From Saksenaea vasiformis B4078 (taxonomy: Eukaryota > Mucoromycota > Mucoromycetes > Mucorales > Saksenaeaceae): a stretch of DNA of 64,000 bases. The notes beneath the pieces were generated by a model. That model was not told where the DNA came from. It ran no database searches and saw nothing but the letters and a program-made list of their open reading frames with translations. The position numbers were made by a program, and so were the translations under genes. Shown in pieces: positions 1 to 10,709 of the stretch. The stretch is from positions 62,001-126,000 of the forward strand of contig JNDT01002269.1 of assembly GCA_000697055.1 (NCBI GenBank), read 5' to 3'. Numbering within the stretch: position 1 is the stretch's first letter; every line of letters starts with the position of its first letter.

Positions 1-167
1 AAAAGAACTTATCATTCTACAATCTAGATCATTGCAGCCTAGTGCGATGGCGTTACTTAATCCGGACGGAGTACAGACTTTGCGAGAAAATCGGGAGAAA
101 CTTTCGCACGATATCACTCAGCTTATCAACGAATATGGTCCAAAAGTATTCCCCGATTTTGATGGTA

Positions 168-207
<40 letters not shown>

Positions 208-659
208 AAGATGTTCTTATCATTACAACGGATTCTGTAGCGGACTACATCTCCCATATGGCGCAGCCACTACCTAGTCCACCTGCAAGTCGCATTACCA
301 GTGCTGGCAGTCTTTCATGGGCTAGGACAAGTAGCCTACCCAAGATTGCAAGTGGATTTTTCCAGCAGGCAATGCGCATGGAATGGTTAGAAGAAAAGAA
401 CATATTCAATTGGAATCGTGCAGACGAATCAGATGCGGATGATGTATTCTTCTTTATGAATCGGCAAGATGGACGCGTCAGCGGTAGTAATAGCTCTGCA
501 AACGGATCAACACCAACCAGTTGTGGTCGAAGTCGAGCCAATAGCATGGACGGTTTTCGAGTGGAGGCATTAACAAGTCTACGATCACGACGCCCTGTAT
601 TTAGGATTGAGGATGTCGATGAAGAGAATCAAGAAGAGATAGCCATTAATGATGCATAA
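1..659 (+). CDS. C-terminal part of probable glycerol-3-phosphate/DHAP acyltransferase (Sct1/Gpt2-like), 5' truncated by window edge
   Basis: The frame is open from base 2, so the gene begins before the window. Exon 1 runs to 164, an intron spans 165-240 (GTAAGC...CTGTAG), and exon 2 runs 241-659 to TAA. The visible protein has a helical stretch (REKLSHDITQLINEYGPK) ending in FPDFDADY. This resembles the conserved end of fungal Sct1/Gpt2 acyltransferases, which make lysophosphatidic acid at the ER. A long Ser-rich, acidic tail follows, ending EENQEEIAINDA. The catalytic acyltransferase motifs lie outside the window, so the family call rests on the short tail and is an inference. The intron carries 35 consecutive A residues (171-205). 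Another membrane or lipid enzyme with a similar C-terminus cannot be excluded. Confidence 0.5.
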
Positions 660-2268
660 AATCTTTGTCCATGTGACAATTCATCTTGCTCGTCTGCGTT
701 ACTTTTAATTTATTTGGCGTGGACCCAATATACAAATCTACCTTGAGAAGTAGTTCTGGACGTTTGAAACTTGCGTGAGAAAGTAGAATTTTTTTTTTCT
801 TTGGGCATGAACTCAAAGTTCGCCAACGCTGCTTCATTGTTCTAGCTCACTGTGATAGGTTCACCCAATACTCCAAAACTGGCGATTGTGTTTCGGATAG
901 CAGTGATGTGTGATGAGAATTGAAGGAAAGAGAAAAGTTGAAGCGGTCCTGTTACGAGACATCACCTATTACTTATCAACGGGCATTTACGCAGAATTGT
1001 TACTGTGGACAATGCTGACTCTCTCAAGAACTTACTGGCATTGGATCCGCTGGTCCTGTAGAGAGCATCCATTCTCTCGATATTCAGTATCATGTTTTGT
1101 TAAAAGGCAGAGCATTCGTGAGATATTCTCTTCATTTACAATCATCTGATACTTCCAATCACAGTTCCATTCAGCAAGAATTATGCCGTCTACATGTATT
1201 CACCCTCTTAACTCCATAAACCAATGGTCTTTCAGGAACGCATTATCCTGGGAAATGATCTGTGACGATCTTGGACAAACCTAAAATGCCTTTTAACAAA
1301 ACCTTACCCCAATCTTGGACATATATGAAGTTATCTCAAACAAATCTATAGAGATCCAAGATCTTTGGCATGAGATTGACTACAGATTTGTTTAAGGTCG
1401 TTTTTCCCATAGTTGATTATCTAGAGATTTCTCCGCAGATTTCTTTCCCAGATATGAACATGGGAACAAACCGTCTCAAGTTGTTTACTAGTCAGCAATG
1501 GAGTTCATGGGCTCAGATCTACCATTCTCATCCACGCCATGGCCTCGTCCATCGTCGTATAAAGATTGCGCATTCAGCTTTGAAATGGCGGCTATATATG
1601 TATACTGCGAGTTGCACGATTGATCTAGAGCGTAGTTCTAAAAATCAACCCCGGTTCACGGCCCATATGACAAATGAAAGCAGACTAACAATAGCTTCTA
1701 GTCTTTCTTCGTGTTTCTTTTTTTTTAGAACCTGTTCTGTTGCAGCTGCAGTTTGCAGTCTATGTTTTGAACCGATCTATAAGATGGATTCTTAATCGTT
1801 TTAATACATTTACTTTTTTGTACGCATAAATTTAGTTGGATTTTTCACTTTCGGGATTCATTAATAATGAATATGAAAAAAAAAGAAACCATCTGATAAC
1901 GGGAAAAAAAGAAAAGTTTACAGTGAGATTGTGTTACGTTACTTATCCCGCGAAATAACAAAAAAAATTTTTTTTCTAATAGTTAATAGGGCGTAACGCA
2001 GGAGATGGGCACGAAAAAAGGTATGGGCTGGATCATGCAATCAGCAAAGTAGCAGTCCGCTGTGTCGCTGATGAAAAAATTTGGAACAACAAAAAGCAAC
2101 GGATATCCGATTGGTAAACATGGCAACCTTTTTTTTTTTTTTCCCTTTTATCTCCCTTTTTTTGACGTTTGCTTTGCTGCTTAACGACAATTGCCTTAGC
2201 GTCCTCTCCTGCTTTTCTTCTCTTTCTCTTTTCTTTTTGAAAATTACGTTACTCTGTCTTTATCTTCG
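660..2268. other. Intergenic, no supported gene
   Basis: 3' flank of the acyltransferase-like gene and 5' flank of the permease. Open frames at 910-1149 and 1370-1795 (79 and 141 codons) have no recognisable domain and composition like the surrounding DNA. Long A and T runs lie near 1875-2150, just upstream of the permease start. Confidence 0.5.
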
Positions 2269-4447
2269 ATGGTTGGCTCCAGCCGTGACTTAAAGAAACA
2301 ACAATGTGATCAACTAGAGGCGGCTATTACTACTACTACAACACGCCATATCTCAGAAGATGATATACTTGCCTCATTCGGATATAAACAAGTACTGACT
2401 ATCCCTACTTCCTTTTTGTTTATTTACGCGTGAATCTATAGGAAATGAACAAAACAATGTCCACCATATCCAACTTCTCCATTGCCTTTGGCTGTTGTTC
2501 AATTCTGTCAGGTCTCACTCCGGTAAAGAAAAACATTCCTGTCGGAAGAATTTATTTGTTGACGCAAAAAAAAAAAAAATATTGTGCGTAGATGTGGGGC
2601 GATGCAATGATGTCTGGTGGATCTATCGCTATTATCTGGGGTTGGGTCCTGGTGTCCGTGTTTACCTTTGGTGTCGGGTTGTCCTTGGCTGAGATCTGTT
2701 CAGCTTATCCTGTGACAGGCGGTAAGCTTATGAATTTAAAAAAAATTTACCCTTACTGAACGAACTAACGCGATGGATTCTATTAATTAATTAGGCTTGT
2801 ACATCTGGGTAAGTCGTCTGGCGCCTCCCGAATGGGTACCTATTGCTTGTTGGTTGACAGGATGGTGTAACTGGCTTGGCCTGGTAAGGAAAAAAAAAAC
2901 AATCCGTGACAGTACCATGAGAACTAACCAATCGCTGTTTATAGACGGGTAGGTCGACATGGCCCGATCGCGACGTGTAGGATTCATCTGTTTTGCTAGT
3001 TGCGATCACTTCTGCCGATCTCGGTCTCGCTCAGTTTCTCTCGTCCGTCATTGGCATCAGAGATCCCGACTACGATGCTGGCATTTATTGGCAGTATGGC
3101 ATTTTCCTTGTCATCGCCGTCATCCATGGCCTGATCAACTCGATCAGTGTCAAGTACAATGGTTTCTTTAACCAAGCATCATTGTACTGGCATTTGGTTG
3201 GCACATTGTTGATTATCATCGTTGCTCTGGTGCTGACACCAAACAAACCAAGTGCTCGCTGGGTGGTAAGTTTTTCACCCGGGGCGGAGAAAATGCCTAC
3301 TCTAAAAATTTGTGTGTCTTTTCGCAGTTCACCTATTTTGAAAACGACACGGGTTTCGAATCCAATGGTTATGCCTTCTTGATAGGCTTGCTTCAGTCAC
3401 AATATACCCTTTCTGGCTTTGACAGCGCTGCCCACATGTCAGAAGAGACCCGTGATGCCGCACGTAGCGCTCCCAGGGGTATTCTTTATGCCATTGGCAC
3501 TGCCGCCATTGTCGGTCTCGCCTTTATGCTGGCTGTCAATTTCTGTGTACAAGATTTCCAGGAACAGGTCGTCAATACCACCATTAGCCCACAAATGACC
3601 CGCGTTTTTCTGGACGGTGTTGGCTACAACTGGACCATTGTCTTTACCGTGATTATTATGGGCGCCATGTTCTTTTCTGGTTCCGCTTTGACACTGGGTA
3701 GTTCAAGAATGGTCTATGCTTTTGCCAGAGATGGGGCCACTCCTTTTAGTCGCTATCTCAGTTATATCAACAAGAAGACACAAACACCAGTCTATGCCGT
3801 TTGGGCAAATATCATCTTTGCCATTGTCATTGGTCTTCTCTATGTAGTGAACACGACAGCTTTCAACGCCATCGTCTCGATCAACACCATTGCCTCCTCT
3901 CTCGCCTATTTTATTCCGATCATGCTCCGCTTGACAACAGCACGAAAAACATTCAAAAAAGGTCCTTTTCATTTGGGTCCGTTTTCGGATGTCATCAATG
4001 TCATCAGCTGTTTCTGGATTCTATTCACATCCGTTCTCTTCTTATGTCCAACAGAAAGTCCCGTCACTGCAGGTACATAGCAACCACCTTTTAAAAAAAT
4101 ACCTCCTTCTCATATCTCTACCTAGCCAATATGAACTACGCATGCGCTCCTTTGGTAGTTGTCCTTGGCGGCTCTGTTGCTTACTACAAGGTAAAAAAAA
4201 AGCAATGACGAAGAGTACAGCGGTTAATCCATGAATCTAGTTCCGCGCAAAGCAATGGTTTACAGGACCTGGTAAAAGCATGGAAGACGATCCGCAGTTG
4301 ACTGTGGTGGATGAAACGATCACCCCACCCATCTACAAGTCGGATTCGAAGGATGCCAGCGTTAAAATCACTACTTATTGTAAGTATCGTATAAAATACC
4401 AAACAAAAAGCAATGGACTAAGTGACTGTAGGAGACGACACATTTAA
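2269..4447 (+). CDS. APC-superfamily amino-acid/GABA/choline-type permease (Uga4/Hnm1-like)
   Basis: Multi-exon membrane transporter of the amino acid-polyamine-organocation superfamily, expected in the plasma or vacuolar membrane. Exons: 2269-2391, 2442-2522, 2592-2721, 2795-2883, 2981-3265, 3328-4072, 4126-4190 and 4241 to the end; the frame closes across all of them. About 552 residues, the usual length. Family signatures include a cytosolic NFSIAFGCCSILSGLTP segment, GVGLSLAEICSAYPVTGGLY, and SGFDSAAHMSEETRDAARSAPRG in the loop after TM6 (all typical of Uga4/Hnm1 relatives), then further hydrophobic helices and a tail with WFTGPGK. The ATG at 2269 is the only one in frame before the first exon's conserved part. 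The final intron (4380-4431) creates TGA when spliced; unspliced mRNA would read about 20 codons further to TAA at 4445-4447. The 2884-2980 junction is the weakest part of the model. Substrate is not predictable. Confidence 0.88.
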
Positions 4448-5128
4448 TTATTGATTATATCTTGATGATACCTAACGCTCAACAAACTGTACAGCTGATC
4501 TATTCTACTCTACTCTACTCTACTTAAATCTGTTTATACAATGTAGACTGACGATAACAAGCACGGTTTCCTTTTCTTTGTTCTTTTTTTTCTGTCTGTC
4601 TCTCTCTCTCCATAAAAGTAACATGAAAGAAGATGTTCACTCCTAAATGGATCCGCCAGAATGTGATCATTTCTTTGTTGATAGACCCAGAAATGAAACA
4701 AGTTTTGCGTGAAAAATTAAGGATCGAGATAGACCACCCCGCAATTGACAAGTCAATAGTGGGGTGAACAGACAGATCTTTGTCTCCTGGATCGGCTGTT
4801 TTCTTTTTTATCTACTTTTCTCGGATAACTTCCACCAACAATAGCGCTTTCTTCTGAAAACCTTATTTCTATAAAATGAAAGCCGCAGCAGGTGGACGAT
4901 CACGATCGTGGTTTTAAACGCTTCCTTGCTTAAACAAGTAAAAGGGGGACGACTTGAATGGGAGCGCCTCATTTCTTTTTTGTTCACAAGAACGGACAAC
5001 GACATTGCAAGTTGGAACGCCTCAATTCACCCTTTTAAAAAAGAACCTTTTCATTTCCTTTGTTCTCCATTTATTTTATTTTATTTTTTCTCTATTGTTT
5101 ATTCATATTACTTATTATTTGCATTGAT
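4448..5128. other. Intergenic with a short CTACT tandem repeat
   Basis: No convincing gene. Four tandem CTACT copies lie at 4505-4524. Pyrimidine-rich stretches follow near 4575-4610 and 5050-5110, the latter probably part of the E2F promoter or leader. Confidence 0.5.
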
Positions 5129-5843
5129 ATGGCAACGACAAGCAGAAAATCCCCTGGTAACAGGATAAAAAGTAAAAAAAAAAAGAAGGTTAACTTCTGT
5201 CATTGATCTTCGTTATTCCATGTAGCATCATCCAGTTTGGAAAATAATACATCCTGCCGTTATGATTCTTCCTTGAGTTTGCTGACTAAGAGATTTATTG
5301 AAATGATTCGCGCCAGTGAACATGGAGAAGTGGATCTGAATCATGTAGCAGCTCAACTCCAAGTTCAAAAACGACGGATCTATGACATTACAAATGTCTT
5401 GGAGGGCATTCATCTGATAAAAAAGCATTCTAAAAATCATGTGCGATGGATGTAAGGAACCACACATACACTTTGCAAAATTCGTCCTTGCTGATCGGTT
5501 TGCAAAAAAAAAAAAAGTGGAGGTCGTAGCAATGAAGATGAGAAGAAGCAAAAGTTGGCGGGACTCCGAAACGCAAACCTTGCTTTGGAACAGGAACACG
5601 ATCGATTGCAGATCATGCTACGACATCTGGAGCATGAAACAAAACGGGTCCAAAGCACATACCATGACTACTATTATCTTTGTCCGGAAGATATTGCACA
5701 GTTTGGACAACGGTTAGGCAAGGTACTTGCTGTTTTCCTTTTTAACATAGAAAAAAGAAACGCTGACGATTTTTTTCTTTTTGATCTTCCAGCGATGTTA
5801 TCTTACGGACCCAAGCGTGCTACAGAAAACGTCGCCACTATAA
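5129..5843 (+). CDS. E2F: E2F-family transcription factor, short form (DNA-binding domain plus coiled coil)
   Basis: Four exons (5129-5156, 5226-5451, 5518-5722, 5793-5843) give 169 residues with the frame closing exactly. Residues 21-85 are a near-canonical E2F winged helix: [17 protein letters not shown], then the DNA-contacting [16 protein letters not shown] and NHVRWIGG. Residues about 93-130 form the leucine/charged coiled coil ([20 protein letters not shown]) used for pairing with DP in the E2F family. The protein then stops after about 40 residues, without the marked-box beta sandwich or the acidic Rb-binding activation domain of activator E2Fs. Role by family: binding G1/S cell-cycle promoters with a DP partner. 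The start comes from a 28-nt first exon that splices in frame. Intron 2 ends in a run of A before AG. E2F is absent from Dikarya, supporting an early-diverging fungal origin. Confidence 0.92.
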
Positions 5844-6440
5844 ATAAATCAAAGTTTGTTTTTTTTTATCTCCCTTTCATTGCTCCACAATGTTTAGCAT
5901 GTGTTGCCCGCGTTGAGTTGGTAGAAAAGGGAGGGGGGTTTAGATGAGGCATTACCGCCAAGAGAGCAGTAGCAAATCTGCCTTTTTCTCAGACATAGGC
6001 CCTCTGGTTCTCATAGACAACTTATCTCCTACTTTACAAAAGAGCCCCGTTTCCCGCCTCCCCAAAGGAGAAAGCGGGAGGATGGATTAAAATTCGGGAG
6101 ATTTTGTTTCTCAGAACCCATTCCTCGTGCTCTTTCCTTCGTATTGACAAGACTGGCACTGTATGGTTTGATGGAACACAAACTAAAAAAAAAAAAAGAA
6201 GATACCAACCATCGGAAAATGACATCTCTGTTCCCATGGGGTTATAGAGCCTCGTGTCTTTCAAAAACGCCCGTGGTTCCTCAATGACAGGTTTTCTGCT
6301 CCATCTTAAACACTATCCTGCGTTTGGCGGGTTAGAGCCATTTGATCTTATCTTTCAGCGCGAACTTGCAGTCTGTGTGTTTCGGCGCAAACTTTATTTG
6401 GGATAGCGTCAATGCTAATAATACAAAAAAAAAGCAGTAT
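5844..6440. other. Intergenic between convergent genes
   Basis: Shared 3' flank of E2F (+) and the keto acid dehydrogenase gene (-). A minus-strand open frame at 6034-6264 has no recognisable features. An A run lies at 6184-6196. Confidence 0.5.
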
Positions 6441-7753
6441 CTAGGAGGAGGAGGTGGAGGAGGAGGATGGGGAGGAGGAGGGTGCAAAATCGTTGGTGGG
6501 GTAGTACTGAGGATAGGTTTCGATTAGTCTCTCGAGCTCCTTCTTTTGTGCAACCAGGTTGGGCGTGAGCTCGTCATAGACATCAGTGAACAGGTGTTCG
6601 ATAGCAGGTTTCTTGCGTTTCTCGCCCGCCGAGAATCTTTGAAGGACATCCTTCTTCACTTCTTTTCTTAGCGCCTCTTCATCTTGCTGACTCCACCATC
6701 CTTTTACTTCCATGTAACGCCGCAACCGCGTGATAGGGTTGTCAAACTGAGCACGTTCCTCGACTTCGGAGCGATCACGGTACTTGCTCGAGTCATCGGA
6801 TGTACTATGATGTCCTATACGGTACGTCATCGCTTCAATCAAGACGGGCTTGTTCTCCTGGACTGCAATCACTCGGGCAGCTTTGGTCGCATTATAAACG
6901 GCCCAGATATCATTGCCATCTATCCGAAGTGTATCGATGCCATAACCGACACCACGACTGGCGATACCGTCACCCTTGTACTGCTCCGATGAGGGTGTGG
7001 AGATGGCATAGCCATTGTTACGACTACAGCAAAACATTAGTTCATTTCCTTCTTGGTTTTCGTTCCGTTTCGCTCCTTTATTTACCAGATAAATATGACA
7101 GGACAGTTTAGCGTGGCGGCCATGTTCAAACCAGCATGGAAATCGCCTTCGGACGCGGCACCTTCACCAAAGAAACATACGCTGCAGTTCTGCGACCCAG
7201 CCATTTTGAGCGCATAGGCTGACCCTGCTGCTTGGGGGATCTGGGTTCCCAGAGGGGACGAGATGGTTTGAAAATGATGCTTTTTGGATCCGTAATGGAC
7301 CGGCATTTGTCGTCCTCTGCCACTGTCCAGTTCATTGGAGAAGCATTGATTGATGCAATCATCGATAGTGAAACCTCGATAAAGCAGCATAAATGCTTCC
7401 CGGTACTGACCATGGACAACATCGGTTGCTTGCAGAGCGGCAGCTGCACCGATAAGGGCTTCCTCACCGTAATGGGTCATGTAAAAGCTGATGCGTCCTT
7501 GCCGCTGGGCCTCGTACAGAATACCGTCCATGGTGTGCAGTTGCACCATTTTTTTGTAACAGTCGAGCACCTCTTCCTTTGGCATGTTTGGGTCATGCTC
7601 GGCGTTGAGGACATTGCCAGTATGATCCATCACCCGGTAGGCCTTGAGCGATGCCATGCTTTGAACGAAATTCATGTCGCCGGTAAACTTATCGGGATTT
7701 GACCAGCTGGGATTGGGCTTCTCCGCTCTATTAGCATTCATGCTGTATGCCAT
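6441..7753 (-). CDS. BCKDHA: Branched-chain 2-oxo acid dehydrogenase E1 component, alpha subunit
   Basis: Thiamine-diphosphate enzyme subunit for oxidative decarboxylation of the Leu, Ile and Val keto acids in the mitochondrial matrix. Exon 1 is 7086-7753 and exon 2 is 6441-7023; the 62-nt intron (7024-7085) splits a Cys codon and restores FICRNNGYAIST. The product is 416 residues, close to the family length. The ThDP motif is complete, from GEGAASEGDFHAGLNMAATL to CRNN. HYGSKKHHF and ISSPLGTQIPQAAGSAYA are family hallmarks, and the regulatory phosphorylation loop is visible as YRIGHHSTSDDSSKYR. The C-terminus carries a Ser/Pro-rich tail encoded by GGA/GAG-type repeats. The ATG at 7753 directly follows a TAG trinucleotide, and the encoded N-terminus (MAYSMNANRAEKPN) is not an obvious mitochondrial presequence, so an upstream exon may be missing. 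Confidence 0.95.
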
Positions 7754-8202
7754 CTATAACACCGGTAAGATAACGAAGCAAGGATATCGATGATCTTTCT
7801 TTTTTTTTGTTTACCCTTCCATATCGATACACTTGTGGACGCCATTGTCTTAAAAAAACAGCACTTGTTGAGCGCAACATCAGATGGAATCACAATAAGT
7901 TAAAAAAAAAAGGGAAAAAGAGAGAGGGAAAGAGATTCGCTTTAAGCGTGTGAAAAATCCGGACAGGCAGTGGCTGCTTTTGGTGCGTGGGAAAGAACCT
8001 TAATACTACTAGGTAAACCCCATATCACGAAATGCTGCAATCTTTATCCTTGGGTCAGAGAAAAAAAACATGACATTTTGGCTATATTATTGTTTAGTCA
8101 TGCCTATTCCTTTTCGCATAACGTGTAAAAAAGAAAATCAACCTATCTTCTTCTTTGCTTAAACCTCCTCCTTCCACAGTATCCTCATTAGCACGTCGTA
8201 CC
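7754..8202. promoter_or_regulatory. Divergent intergenic region between E1-alpha and Nudix genes
   Basis: A 449-bp gap shared by two divergent genes, so it should contain both promoters. It holds A and T runs and, on the minus strand, a possible 31-nt first exon for E1-alpha starting at ATG 7845. That exon does not join in frame to the annotated start. Confidence 0.4.
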
Positions 8203-9315
8203 ATGTCGACCTCCACAGCCACGATTCGACCGTCAGCGACGTAACGCAAAGAAACAAACGACATGCAAACTGAATGCTCTTTTGTTAGACTTATTGTCGC
8301 TGCACCAACCAAGGCCAGTGAACAACTGGCCAACTACAAACTCCTTATGATGAAGCGGTTTGTTTGCTGTTGTGGCTCGTGCATAAGAAGCTCACAACGA
8401 ATTAGGAATGCGAAGAGCAGTTTTGTCCATGCCCATGTATTCCCAGGCGGGGTTGTTGATGTAGCCGATAACTGGAGTGGTCAAGCAAACGAGGAAACGT
8501 ACGAGCATTGTATGACAGAAAGAACCCAACGCGTTCTAACCACGGTTATCTTTTATAGAGTTAACAAGATATGTGCTATCCGAGAAACATTCGAGGAATC
8601 AGGCCTATTACTAACCCATCCGCCAGCAAGTACCGCAACCAACCTGGATCTTGCAACATGGCGAGAAAAGGTGCATAATGACGCCTCGCAATTCAAGGTG
8701 ATGTGCGATACTTTTCGTCTCCAGCCGGCGGTAGATCGCTTAATTCCTTTTGCCAACTGGATTACACCTATCTTTGAGAAGAAGAGATACAATACCCGTT
8801 TCTACTTGACAATTTTGCAAGAGGAACTACAGCCAACGCATGCTGATGGAACGGAAACCATACAGCTTGACTGGTTCACACCAGAAGAAGGTGATATTCC
8901 TTTTTTCTGCAAGTACCTTTATTCAATTTTTTTTTTCGCTTTGTCAGCCTTGGCCCAGTGGCGAGACCAAAAAATTGTTCTTTTTCCTCCGCAGTTCTAC
9001 TGCTTGGAGCTGATGCAGAAAATTCCCGACTACAGAAACCTTGCAGCTGAAGCAGGTGTGGGCGCATTACGTACTCGCGATGGTCGCGTCTTGACAATAG
9101 CGCCACAACCAGGGAAGTTGGATAAGGAAGATCCTATGGCAAAGGAGGGTTACTGTCGTTTCTTGGCCTATCCTGGTGATGAGGCTTATACTGGAACGAG
9201 CACGATGAATAGACCAGGGCAAAAGCATAGAATCTATGTAGATGAAAAATGGAAGAAGTTTCACATGCTCCGAAATGTGGATGTGCAAGACATCATGCAT
9301 GGAGGGAAGCTGTAG
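8203..9315 (+). CDS. Nudix hydrolase, NUDT19-like (probable acyl-CoA/CoA diphosphatase)
   Basis: Five exons (8203-8240, 8289-8357, 8406-8509, 8561-8890, 8948-9315) give 302 residues with an exact frame. The first exon gives RPSATLIVAAP, a typical NUDT19/RP2p-type beginning, so ATG 8203 is preferred over the in-frame ATG inside intron 1. HVFPGG (residues about 47-51) is separated by an insertion from the Nudix box helix RETFEESGLL (78-87), the arrangement seen in NUDT19-type proteins. The RETFEESG residues supply the divalent-metal ligands. IVLFPPQFY is another conserved element of this branch. Known relatives cleave CoA and acyl-CoA to 3',5'-ADP and phosphopantetheine products in peroxisomes. 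The C-terminus ends GKL, a weak peroxisomal-type tripeptide. All four introns are 48-57 nt. Confidence 0.88.
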
Positions 9316-9496
9316 CCTAAGCTTTTTATTTTAAGGATTAGAATGAGTGAAAGAAAGAAAAACGTTGCATCGTGTTTGTTATGTACACTAAAAGGGATAG
9401 AAAGGGTAAATAAGGGGAAGGAAGGATGAATAGACATGTGCAATTGAAAAAGAAAAAAAAATTAAGAGAAAAAATGCATGCTGTTGGATGACAAAT

Positions 9497-10500
9497 TTAT
9501 AATGTGGATCGTGCCAATGCCGCGAAATGCCGAATGGATTGCACAGGGTCTGTCTGGGTACCGTCATTATCTTCGTTTGGTCGATGGGTAACCGTTGCGA
9601 GTATCTCATTTATCTGCACTGTCGACGCTAGCCACGTATGGTCTATTTCACGTAATGTTAAGACCAGTTGAACATTACGTGACGAGATTTCCAGATAGTG
9701 ATTGAAGTGGTCAAGGATACCGAGCACCTGGTTACGCGTCGATTCGAAAAGGACTGGAAGATCGTCGTACATCATATCTGACAACGTGTGACGAATGTGT
9801 TTGCGAAGATACTGTTTAAGTAAGGCGAAAAAATCCGACGAATGGGTTTCCAAACATTGACTGGGTACGATAGTCATATTGTCCATCGTCGTATAAAGGG
9901 TTTCTTCTCCTTCCACTTCTTGCTCTTCTCCGTCGTCGTCGTCATCGTCGTCATCGTCGTCATCCTCATTAGTTTCATCTGTCTGTTCGCCTGTCGGGCA
10001 CACTTTATGAACAGCGTATTCGATAAATCCTTGCAGAGAGGATTTATCAAGCGCCGAAGCGTGTTCGTTCCACATGGCAGGCAATTTATCTTCGATATAG
10101 GCTGTCAAAGGGTATATTAGACTTTTACTGTTTCTTTTTTTTCCCTTTTGTTGTCATCAATCTTACATCCAACAGCCCCTTTTAACTGGCCTTTTAGAAT
10201 ATCGACATCAACAGAGGATGAACCATTTTGATCTATTGATTCTGCTGATTGCACATGGACCTGAATGGCTTCTTGAAAATGAAGCGAGATCTTTTTTGAT
10301 AAAAGAGAAAAGGCAGTTTCGAGATGGTCGAAGAGAAGGTGTGTTGATAAGAGCTGCGCAAAACGAGCCGTGTCGACCTCAAACTCCGGCTCCTGGATGA
10401 CATATTGTTCATTGCCGGACAACGACTGAACGGGATAGGCTTGAATAGTGACCACGCATAACCACAAACAGCATAAAATATCACGCCAGCTCAGTTGCAT
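9497..10500 (-). CDS. Predicted secreted protein with a poly-Asp tract, function unknown
   Basis: Two exons (10167-10500 and 9497-10101; intron 10102-10166) give 312 residues. The N-terminus MQLSWRDILCCLWLCVVTIQAYP looks like a cleavable signal peptide, which is why ATG 10500 was chosen over an in-frame ATG 48 nt upstream. The mature part is mostly helical and acidic. A run of about 11 Asp with flanking Glu, encoded by GAC/GAT repeats (about 9930-9965), sits near the middle, followed by Leu-rich amphipathic stretches (FFALLKQYLRKHIRHTL; VLGILDHFNHYLEISS). No catalytic motif was recognised. Low-complexity acid tracts in secretory-pathway proteins often bind Ca2+ or basic partners, but that is speculation here. 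Confidence 0.7.
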
Positions 10501-10709
10501 TCGACAAATTAAGGGGGTGAAAAAAGAGTCTATCTGTTTTGTGCACACACAGAAGAAAAAAAAAAAAGGTAGTAGACCTTTTTTTTACTTTATTTATACC
10601 AATAAGTTTTCGATATCCGCCTTTCTTTTTTGCCCAACTTGAAATAGTAAGGTTTCTAACCACAGCACTCTGCTGAGCTTACACTAAGAGATAGTTCATT
10701 TGCTGTAAT

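Noticed and set aside
5228..5717. Minus- and plus-strand frames overlapping E2F exons
   Set aside because: The spliced E2F reading frame explains the sequence; the others are shadows.
6684..7702. Plus-strand frames of 100-156 codons opposite the E1-alpha gene
   Set aside because: Antisense shadows of a highly conserved coding region.
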